Source: Mrakia gelida
Lineage: Eukaryota > Basidiomycota > Tremellomycetes > Cystofilobasidiales > Mrakiaceae
DNA length: 64,000 nt
Reading direction: 5' to 3'
Assembly: GCA_024345305.1 (NCBI GenBank)
Contig: BRON01000016.1
Location: 1,116,001 to 1,180,000 of the forward strand
Within the stretch, counting starts at the first letter, position 1; each line of letters begins with the position of its first letter. Below the pieces are notes generated by a model. The model saw only the letters and a program-made list of their open reading frames with translations, was not told the DNA's origin and ran no database searches. Made by a program: the position numbers and the translations under genes. This document shows, piece after piece, positions 46,046-54,653 of this stretch.

Positions 46046-47380
46046 TTACTGCTGAGCCACAGAAACGGGCGCGACGGGAGCGACGGGAGGAGGAGGAGGA
46101 GGGGAGTGGTGGTGGTTAGGTCCTTGTCCTCCGTGGCCGTGTCGACCTCCTCTGTGCTCGTGCTGGTGCTGGTGGTTGTCCGACGAGGAGGAAGAGAACG
46201 AGGGAGGTCCTCCGTGGTTTCCGTGTCCGTGGAAGCCTCGTCCTCCGTGACCGTGTCCGTTGAAGGGACCTCCTTGGTGGTGGTGATGCTGGGGGTGGTG
46301 AGGGTGAGGAGGAAGGGGAGGAGCAGGAGGAGGGGGAGGGGGAGGGGGGACGGACGCGCCGAAGTGATGCTGGGGGTGAGGTCCTCCAGGTCCGAAAGTG
46401 GGAGGAGGAGGAGGTCCTCCAAATCCGAAGCAGCAGGGAGGGCCAGGAGGAGGAGGTCCATGAGCGAAGGGATGATGATGATGATCGTGTCCTCGTCGCC
46501 CTCCGTGGTGACCGTGCTTCCTTCGTCGACCTCCTCCTCCCTCAGAAGAAGGGGGAGCAGACGAACCGTCGTCGGACGCGTCGCCGGAAGAGAAGAACCC
46601 TCTTCCTCCTCCTCCGAAGCCACCGTGGTGTCCCCAAGGTCCTCCTCGTCCGAAGAACCCTTCCTCCCTTCCTCCTCCTCCTCCGAAGTGGTGAGGGTGG
46701 TGAGGGTGAGGGTGAGGTCCACCACCGAACCCGCCATGTCTCCCTCCTCCCATCCCTCCGAACTTCCCAACCCCTCCTCCTCGTCCATGATGACCTCTCT
46801 TCCCTCCTCCAGAAGCGTTCCTAATCCCCTTCAAGAACCTCTCCATCTCGTCGACGACTCCAGCTCCGTCGGTTCCGTACGCTCCAGAGGAAGCGCGGTC
46901 GAGGATCTGGTGGAGGGTAGGGGATTCGGCGATTTCGTTGGCGAGAGATTGGAGGTCTTCGATGAGGGAGAAGGAGGCGGGAGCGGGAGCGGGTTGATCG
47001 TTCTGTGAGAAGGGAACAGAAGAGAGAAGAAGGGGAGGAGGGAGGGAGTCAGTGGTGGCGAAACGAACAGATGAAGGAGAGAAAGGGAGGGAACGACGAG
47101 CCTGAGCGGGAACGGGAGCTGGAGCAGCTTCGCCGTCGAGGGACAAGTGAACGAAAGCATCGTCGATGGGACTCTTCTCGTTGACGATGGTGTTCTGCGA
47201 AGAAGAGTCAAAGGGTGATAGAGAAGAAGCGTCAGTGATCGTCAAAAGGAACGAAGAGAAGGGGAGGGAACGAATTCGCGAGCTCACCTCGTCGTCCTTC
47301 TCGTTCGATCCTCCTCCTGGAGCGGACGAGTATCCTGGAGCTTGTGGTTGTTGTTGAAGAGAGTTAGAAGTGAGTGTCAT
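46046..47380 (-). CDS. Gly/His/Pro-rich low-complexity protein
   Basis: Three exons (47288-47380, 47069-47194, 46046-47002) give 391 aa. The N-terminal 150 residues include a possible folded helix (IEDLQSLANEIAESPTLHQIL and VVDEMERFLKGIRN). The rest is an extreme His/Gly/Pro repeat region (runs such as HPHPHHPHHFGGGGG and PPPPPPPPAPPLPP) ending VAPVSVAQQ. His-rich repeats might bind metal or drive phase separation; nothing in the sequence proves it. The start is taken at 47378-47380 because an upstream Met in frame belongs to the leader. The leader has an intron (47711-47804) and a 9-codon upstream ORF (47493-47522). A 300-codon plus-strand frame across it is a shadow. Confidence 0.72.
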   Translation of the reverse strand: MTLTSNSLQQQPQAPGYSSAPGGGSNEKDDEVSSRIRSLPFSSFLLTITDASSLSPFDSSSQNTIVNEKSPIDDAFVHLSLDGEAAPAPVPAQARRSLPFSPSSVRFATTDSLPPPLLLSSVPFSQNDQPAPAPASFSLIEDLQSLANEIAESPTLHQILDRASSGAYGTDGAGVVDEMERFLKGIRNASGGGKRGHHGRGGGVGKFGGMGGGRHGGFGGGPHPHPHHPHHFGGGGGREEGFFGRGGPWGHHGGFGGGGRGFFSSGDASDDGSSAPPSSEGGGGRRRKHGHHGGRRGHDHHHHPFAHGPPPPGPPCCFGFGGPPPPPTFGPGGPHPQHHFGASVPPPPPPPPAPPLPPHPHHPQHHHHQGGPFNGHGHGGRGFHGHGNHGGPPSFSSSSSDNHQHQHEHRGGRHGHGGQGPNHHHSPPPPPPVAPVAPVSVAQQ

Positions 47381-48151
47381 GATTTTGAGACTGTTGTGGT
47401 TGGGAGGAAGGAAGAGGTGGCGAAAGTTGGGGGTTCTTGAAGCGAGGGAGGGAGGGGTCGCGGACGCAGCTGGACCCAACCTCGGGCGAGGTTCAATTCG
47501 TCGATGAGCGAAGCCTGGCCATCGGAGAGAGCAGGCGCTGAGCTGGGGACGCGACTAGGAAAATGACGACGTGGGAGGAGAGAAGCGGTGATCGTTTGCG
47601 GACGAAGTCGAGCGAGGGAGGGAAGCGAGAGAGAGGGAGACGTTGACCGAGGGGAGGAGGGAGAGGCGAGGAGTCTAACGTCGCTGGAGGTTCGCTAGAA
47701 GTTAAGAAGTCTGCGAAAAGATAAGGAGATGTAAGCGAGGTCAGTTCTCTGGAAGCTGATCGTGCTGAGTTTGGCGAGAAGGAGGTGAGGGTGGAGAGAC
47801 GAACCAGAAGAGGAGGGGAGGAAGGTGAGCTCGAGCTCGAGCTGACCTCTTTGAGCCTCGAGAAGGGTTTCCTCGAGCTGTATTGCAGCTTTACGAGTCT
47901 CTGGTAGTACCGAAGGGTGTCCTGATCGGATGCATACAGACGTCAGCAGTGGTTCCTGAAAAACCTTCGTTCGCTCGTCGCCGTTCGCCGCCAACTGCCC
48001 TCGAAGAAGCGTCGAGCTCTCTCGTCGCCACCAACGTCGACTCCACCCAAACCCTCTCCTCTCTATCTTCCTCGCCTTCTCGCCCCCTTCTACGCTTCCA
48101 GGACTCCCCACCAACTCTCCTCGCCTTTCATCTCTCTTCACCTCTCTCGCG
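47381..48151. promoter_or_regulatory. Divergent region, Gly/His-rich gene / STYX, with spliced leader and uORF
   Basis: On the minus strand a leader intron (GTTCGT at 47804 to CAG at 47711, branch AACTGACC) is followed by a short upstream ORF at 47493-47522 (MARLRSSTN then stop) about 110 nt before the main start. The STYX promoter lies in the right half. Confidence 0.55.
47493..47522 (-). promoter_or_regulatory. Upstream ORF in leader of Gly/His-rich gene
   Basis: ATG at 47522 followed by eight sense codons and TGA at 47493-47495, in the predicted mature leader. It could dampen translation of the main frame. Confidence 0.45.
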
Positions 48152-49553
48152 ATGGACGTCTCTATGGATGGACCTTCCAGTTCAGCTTCCACCTCCGCTC
48201 CTCCTGCTCCTCCTCCTTCCCACACGCACTACTCTGCTCCTTTGGATGAGGTCTTCTATACCTCCTATCCAGTCGTACAGGACGTTCCAGTTGGGCAACC
48301 TATCGAGGATTGGAAGTGGGTTGAAACGGTCTCGTCTACGTCTCTGGTAGAGGAGATGGAAAGGAAGGAACGAGCGACTCAAGCTGACTGACCGACTCTC
48401 TCTCCTCTTCCTTCTCCTAGATACGAGATGCGACGTGAAGCTCAACTCATTCTGCCCAACCTCTACCTCGGTCCCTTCCAAACTTCAAAGCAGTTCGACA
48501 TCCTCAAAGGATTCGGAGTCACTCATATGTTCGTTCACCTCCTCCTCTCTCTCGTTCGAGCTCATCCATCGCCCCAGCTCACCTCCCTCTCTCCTCTTTC
48601 AGCGTCTGCATTCGAGATGCGAAAGAAGCGTTCATGGTCAAGCCTCGATTCCCAGATCACTTCGTCTATCTCACCCTCGACATCTCGGATCATGAGGTTC
48701 GTTCCTACCCTTCGAGCATCTCCTTCCTCTCCGAGCTTCGACCGTTCGACACCCAACGTTCGCTGACCTCCTGGGCTCCTCTCGTCCATTCACTCAGGAC
48801 CAGAACCTCATCCGAATCTTCCCTCAGTGCGTCCATGTCTCATACCTCTCGAGAAGCAGCCTCTTCCCTTTAGTCCTTGAGCTCAAGCTCACCTTCCTCC
48901 CTCCCTCCTCTCCAGAACCCGAAACTTCATCGACGCCGCCATCGCTCAGGGAGGAACCGTCTTCGTTCACTGCAACGGAGGTATCTCCCTCGGCCCTTCG
49001 GTCGTGGTCGGATACGTGATGGCCAAACAGCAGACGACGTACGAGGAAGCGTTGAAGTGGGTGCAGAGCAGGAGGTACTGCATCAGTCCGAATCAAGTGA
49101 GCTCAACCCTCCGGCTCACCCTTTCATCGATTCCTCTGGATATCCAGAAGCTGACCGTCACTCTTGCTATGCTTCTCAGGGATTCATGTACCAGCTGAAG
49201 GTTCGTCCCCGTCTTTCGCCTTCGCTCTCCGTCTCGAGCTCGAGCTCACCTCCTCCATCTCCCTTTCCTCTCACCCCTTGCCCTTCACCTCACAGGAATA
49301 CGAACCCATCTACCGAGCAACCCTCTCAGCCGAAGCAGCCGCTCTCACAGCCTCCTCCAACCCCACTCCCTCCCCAGCAGCAGCCAACTCCTCCACTCGT
49401 CGGAAACGCGCAGGAGACGAAGACTCAGACGGCGACGAGCAGCAGTTCGACCCTTCAGGAGAGGCGATGATGAGCGATGGACCGGAACCTACGACGACGA
49501 CTGAGTGGTCCCATAAGCCAGAGAGGAGGATGCAGAGGGTTGATCAGAGGTGA
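48152..49553 (+). CDS. STYX: STYX-type dual-specificity pseudophosphatase
   Basis: Seven exons (48152-48315, 48421-48528, 48603-48696, 48798-48826, 48916-49096, 49180-49200, 49296-49553) give 284 aa. From residue 54 the match to the STYX pattern is strong: YEMRREAQLILPNLYLGPF, IVCIRDAKEAF, FVYLTLDISDHE, LIRIFPQTRNFIDAA, VFVHCNGGISLGPSVVVGY, RRYCISPNQGFMYQLKEYE. STYX proteins keep the dual-specificity fold and act as phospho-protein binders. Animal STYX lacks the catalytic Cys (Gly instead) but keeps the Arg of the C-x5-R loop. Here the Cys is present and the Arg position is Leu, which should also prevent catalysis. The tail after residue 220 is disordered. The sixth exon is 21 nt. Confidence 0.9.
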
Positions 49554-50165
49554 TTCGTTTGTTGAGTTGAGTCTTTTTGCCTTTTCCCTCTCGTCTCGCT
49601 TCGTTCTTTCTTGGGTTCTCGTCTCGATGTCTGTAGTACGTTCTTTCTCTCTCTCTTTCTCTTTCTCTCCTCTGCTTTCGATCTCCTCTCCCACACCCGC
49701 ATACGACCTACGATATACCACCCTCTTCATGACGTTTCTTCTTCCTTTGCTCAGCTCGAGTCGTCGCGTTTCAGAAGTCGAAGGTCGACGTGACTTCCAC
49801 GCTCCTCTCTCCTTTCCCCCTTCGTTCCTCCATCATCTTCATGCGGTTCTCACAGCTGATCCACATTCTCTACTTGTACCTCCCAGCTATGTCGTGTCTA
49901 GCACTCAAACTCCTCGCCCAACCTCCAGAAGATCGAAGATCAATCAATCAACTCCCCTGTTCAGCCCTCCGTCCCTCCCTTCAGCTCAACACTCCCTCCT
50001 CTCAGCCCCGTCCCGCCCATTCCCGCTCGCTCGCTCGCTCGCTCCTCTCCCCACTTTGCTCCCGTCCTCGCCAAAACTCTCACCACGTTGAACCAAACCC
50101 TCCTTTGGTTTTCAATCAACGACCACGACCACCACGACGACACCTTCCCTTTTCACGACGACTCG
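49554..50165. other. Intergenic between STYX and the G alpha gene
   Basis: CT-rich sequence with a GCTCGCTCGCTC repeat near 50028-50045 in front of the G alpha start. No supported gene. Confidence 0.5.
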
Positions 50166-52159
50166 ATGGGTTCATGCTTCTCCTCCCCCTCCGCACTCAA
50201 CGACTCCGCTCACTCGCACCACCACCATCAGCATTCGGTAGCGAAGAGTCAGGCGATTGATAAGACGATAAAACACGTACGTACGTTTGCGGACAAGAGA
50301 AGGAGAGGGAGGAAGAGGGAAGAGGGAAGAAGAACGAGAGAGGGAGAAAGGAGCGCTGACAATTTTGGGGGCTTGTTTTGGGATTGGGCAGGAAGAGCAG
50401 GTCAATCGGACGCTGTATAAGTTGCTGTTGCTTGGGGCGGGGGAGAGTGGGAAGAGTACGATTTTGAGTGAGTTTTTGAGTGAGGTTTGGGTGAAGAGGG
50501 GGAGTGAGCGGACCGGCGAGGCGAGCGCCAGGGAGTCTACTTTGGGCGAGGAAAAAAAGGGTAGAGAGAGAGGTGCAGAGGGAGGAGAGAAGAAAGAGAA
50601 AAGATCACTGACTCGCTTTTCCCTCTCGTTTGAATCGTGTGGTGGTGTTGTGTCGAGCAGAACAAATGCGCCATCTTCACAACCTCCCCTTTTCCCCCTC
50701 CGAGCTCGTCGCACAGAGGGATCTGCTTTGGGACAACATCCTGAGTGTATTCGGGTTGGTCTTGGAGTGTATGGAGGAGTGGGGGATTGAGCTCGAGTGT
50801 CGGAACCTGGTCCGTCACTCCCTTCAACGAGTGACGGCGACGTCGTCGCGATGGTCGAAAAGCTGACCTTCCCTGTCTTTCGTCGCTCAGCCCTCCCGCT
50901 CCCTCATCGACCAAGCTCTCAAAAGCCTCCTCGACCCCATCACCTTTTCCTCCCAACTCTTTTTCCCCGAGTTAACGAGGGGAGGGGGCGAGACGCGTCC
51001 TTGATGGCGAGCTGACGAGGTTTCGTTGGTGGGTGGTGGGCAACAGGATATACTGAGGATACGAGCCAAGACGATTGGGGTTTCAGAAACAGTTGTCAAG
51101 ATCGGGGGGAATGTGAGTTTGAAGAGAAGAACAGGCGAGCGAGGGAGGAAGAGCGGGACGCGTCGAGCTGATCGTGTTTTTGGTTCGACGAGTCGTATAG
51201 ACGTTCAACGTTATCGGTTCGTCTTCCCTCTCCGAGTTTTAGCTCTTCGTGCGGCTGATCAGCTTTCTTGTATCTCAGATGTGGGGGGTCAGCGTTCGGA
51301 ACGACGAAAATGGATCCACGTCTTTGAGGGAGTGAGCGGCCTGTGAGTGTCGTCGTCGTCTCTTTCCTTCTTTCGTCTTCTCATTCGATCCAACCTGACC
51401 AGGGCTTTCTCTTTCGGTCAGTATCTTCGTCGTCTCTCTTGCAGGCTACGATACTTGCTTGGTCGAGGACGAAAGAGCCGTGAGCGAACGACTCTCCAGT
51501 CTCCTTTTCTCGTCGCGTCGAGCAGAGTCCTTCGCCTCCGAGTTGTCACTGGGTCCTGACGTTCCTCTTTCTTCCAGAATCAAATGCAAGAATCCCTCCT
51601 CCTCTACTCCCAAATCACCAACTCCCCTCACTTTCGAAACTCCTACCAAATCCTCTTCCTCAACAAACTCGACCTGTTCCAAACCAAAATCCTTCTCCTT
51701 CAATCGCCCATCAAATGCTACTTCCCGGACTTCACTGGAGCAGAGGGGGACGTCGAGGCTGGGAAGCTGTTCTTTAGGAAGAAGTTCTTGAGGCTGTTCA
51801 GAGGAAGGTCGACGGCTGGGATGGGTGGGGAGAAGAGTCGGGAGATTTACGTTCAGTGAGTCGAGACGCACCCTCCTCCGCCCTCGCACATGCTCTCTTT
51901 CTTCTTCGTCTTGCTGACCGAGCCTCCGCGTCTTCTTACGCTTACTAGCGAAACAACGGCCGTGGATCCGAAGCTAATGAAGTTCGTCATGCTTTCAACG
52001 ACCGAGTGAGTCCTCCTTCTTTGTCCGTCGATCGTTCCATGACTTCGAGCCCGTCGCTCGAGATTTCGCTTTAGTTTAGATCGCAGAAACTGACAAGGCT
52101 GTCCCGGAATTCACAGTGTTATCCTTCGAAGTAAACTCGAGAGCAGCGGTCTCCTCTAG
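50166..52159 (+). CDS. Heterotrimeric G-protein alpha subunit, shortened helical domain
   Basis: Eleven exons (50166-50276, 50392-50467, 50661-50809, 50891-50970, 51058-51112, 51201-51216, 51279-51342, 51422-51479, 51578-51855, 51949-52005, 52117-52159) give 328 aa. MGSCFS fits N-myristoylation plus palmitoylation. The motifs are P-loop GAGESGKST, switch I IRAKTIGVSETVV, switch II DVGGQRSERRKW, NKLD, and TTAV at the usual TCAT position; the C-terminus is SSGLL. It transmits receptor signals at the plasma membrane. Only about 30 residues lie between the first helices (LECMEEWGIELECRNL) and switch I, so the helical domain is shorter than usual (whole family about 350 aa or more). Using the nearer acceptor at 51046 would restore DILR before switch I but breaks frame. 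Confidence 0.88.
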
Positions 52160-52749
52160 GCTTCGAATTGCTTCTTCAACCCGTCGACGCGTCGTGCGTT
52201 CGATCATACAAACCTTCATCTCCTTTATAATGGTTCAAATCGACCTCTATGCGAATCTTCTTCATTATTGCTTTGCTCGGAGCACTGTCATTACCGCTGA
52301 CTCGTCGTTTCTCGCTTACCAGATCTTACATCGTGTCGAAAGGCGCGTCGCCGTTAGTCTTGTCCGTCTTGCATTGCATATCTCACGCTTCTTATATCAG
52401 CCGAATGCTCCTCCATCCGCATTTTTTCACGATCGCATGCGCCGCTTTTAATCGCTATCCTTCGCGTATCGGAATGAAGCGCTCTTTCCTCTTTGTTTCG
52501 TCTCGACGCGTCGTCAAAACGCGATTGCTCTCGAATCTTTGCGCTCCTTCGTCGAGTCTCTGGGGCAGGGCAGTAGACTTTCCTCCTTTCGACGCCTAGG
52601 ATACCTCAGAGCTGAGCTGCTGTGTGAAAATCAGAGCCGGGTCGCAAAACTCAAAAGAAACAGGACATGCATTCGTTCGAGAGCAAGACTAGGTCGTTAC
52701 AGTAACAAAGCGTGAAGGAAGAAAAGATCTGGTATGGTAGGGAGCCGAA
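52160..52749. other. Convergent intergenic region
   Basis: Lower-GC sequence than its neighbours, with two GACGCGTC palindromes (52186 and 52505). No coding frame supported. Confidence 0.5.
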
Positions 52750-54363
52750 CTAATGAGCGTTCGATTCCCTCTGGGACTCGGAAATCAACCTCTCCCTCTC
52801 CCCTCGCTCCTCGGTCGTGGGAGTGAACAAGATCGCGTTGGCTTCCCAGGCTTCGTACTGTTCAACACCGAAGGAACCGATTCAGCTGGGTTCTCGGGAG
52901 GGGGGAGGTAGAGGGTGAAAGGGGAAGGGAACTGACAGTCGTCCAAAGCGACCAGACGAAGGTCAAGGTCGCGAAGGTCTGCGAAACGAAACGGACGAAG
53001 ACGCGTCAGTTGAGAGACGGGGTGGGTAGGGAAGGTGAATTTGAACTCACCGCCAAAAGACCCGAAACACCTCTCATAACTCCATCCTTCGAAGCAGCGA
53101 AGACGCCCCATAGGATCCAGGAAACAGCAGCGGTAGCATCGAAATCTCCGGCGGGACGTTTCCTTGTTCGGAGGGAGAACATGAGGGAGGAAGCGGCGAG
53201 GAGAGTTCTGTGCGAACGAGCGAACGAACGAACAAAGGGTGATGGTGATCAGCTTGCTCGGTTTGGGGGTCGGAGACGAGAGTGAGAGCGAGAACCAGAA
53301 GGGGAGAAGAAGACAGACGAAACCTCACAAAGCCAAACTAGCAGCCAACCTCGTTCCCGTCCCTCCTCTCTTCTCGCCGTAGCCAGTGAACCCGTGAGCA
53401 GCTTGGAAGCCCGTGAAGATGGTGAGGTAGAGGGACCAGGGAGTCTAGAAGCCAAACCAAGAACGCTCGGGTCAGCGTTGGGCGAGAGACGAGAGGACGA
53501 GAGGACGAGAGGGGATGGGAAACGAACGAACCCAAGTCGAAACGAGGAGGAAGATCGCGAAGTCTGGTCCATCAGGACTGCAGGGTTCTGCGTCGTGGTC
53601 GAAGTAGATGCTGCAGTAGAGTCGGAGGAGACCGAGGGTTCCGAAGAGGGAGAGGAAGAACGAGGCGAGGTAGTTGTGGTCGAGCTGGGAGCGAACGAAG
53701 AGCGAAACGAGACGCGTCAGTTTTGGAGTTCATTCGCAGCGAGTGGGAGTTCGGGATTGAGGGAGAGAGATGCGCAGGGGAAGAGCAGAGATGGAGACCC
53801 ACCCAAACAGGAAGCAAAGCAATCTCGTACGCGAAGAAGAGAGCGAGCTCCAGTCCGATGACTTTGGTGACGAGTCGTTGGGAGGAGGGAGCTGTGTGAA
53901 AGGAGGAAACGAAGCGTCGTCAGAATTCCTGCTCCCTCCTTCTTCGCTTTCCTGCTGGCGGGTGAAGGCAAGAGCGTACCGAACTGAACGATAGCGTAGA
54001 TGAGAGAGAGGATCTCGACGGCGATGCTAGGCGAGAGGAGGATAAAGGAAGGAGAAAGAGCGTCAGCTTCGAGGAATGCGAAGCGTGAGTTCGGTCGAGC
54101 TGTCGACGACTCACAATCCCCAGAAAGCCCATCCAGCGGTGGTGACGAGGGAAAGGTCATGATCGTGATGTCTAACGCTCTCGCTGAGTTTTGCCTGCGA
54201 GCGAGAGGAGAGAGGAAGAGGGGGGAGGGGGGTTGGAGAGGTCAGCGAGGGTCGAAAAGGAGACGAACGAGGGAGATGGACTGACGACGAGGTAGGCGTG
54301 AGTTGCGAGGAAGGGGATGACGAGGACGAGGTTGATGAGCTTGAGAGTGATGTGGTTGGACAT
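52750..54363 (-). CDS. Unrecognised multi-pass membrane protein
   Basis: Nine exons (54286-54363, 54115-54194, 53980-54026, 53803-53891, 53532-53684, 53329-53444, 53051-53207, 52937-52978, 52750-52857) close to 289 aa. Hydrophobic segments include LKLINLVLVIPFLATHAYLV, VEILSLIYAIVQF, IGLELALFFAYEIALLPVW, YLASFFLSLFGTLGLL, FAIFLLVSTW, LALTLLAASSLMFSL, SWILWGVFAA and TFATLTFVWSLW. That suggests six to eight transmembrane helices with a short charged C-terminal tail. HHDHD after the first helix may be a loop. I cannot name the family. Two introns carry CTGACGCGTC, in which the branch motif overlaps the palindrome. Confidence 0.72.
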
Positions 54364-54653
54364 GTTGAGTTGGCGGAGACGATGGACGTTGGGATGGAAG
54401 AAGGGAGAAGGAAGAAAGAGCTCGACTTCACCTCCCGCTTCGGTCGGTTGAACGCGCCCGAATCAGCCTGCTCTTTCCGTCCCGGCTTCGCTCCTTCCCC
54501 AGTCGAGCTTGCTCTGAAGGTAGGCAAAAGAAAAAGGTCGTCTAATACATCAGATCGAGAGAGAGCGTCTCGCTCTCGTCTACCTTCCTCCCGCCACCCA
54601 AGTGGTCGGCGCATCTCCCTCGACGCGACCGCATCACCTCCTCGACTTCCAGC

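Noticed and set aside
46106..47008. 300-codon plus-strand open frame opposite the Gly/His-rich gene
   Set aside because: A simple mirror of GGN/CAY repeats giving Val/Arg/Ser runs. The minus frame has introns in phase and a folded-looking N-terminus.
50166..52159. Calling the G alpha gene a pseudogene
   Set aside because: All exons close in one frame with good splice sites, and the GTP-binding motifs are intact. The shortened helical domain alone does not show inactivation.
33405..52159. STE12 plus a G alpha gene as part of a mating-type locus
   Set aside because: No pheromone precursor, pheromone receptor or homeodomain pair was found in the window. The proximity may be chance.
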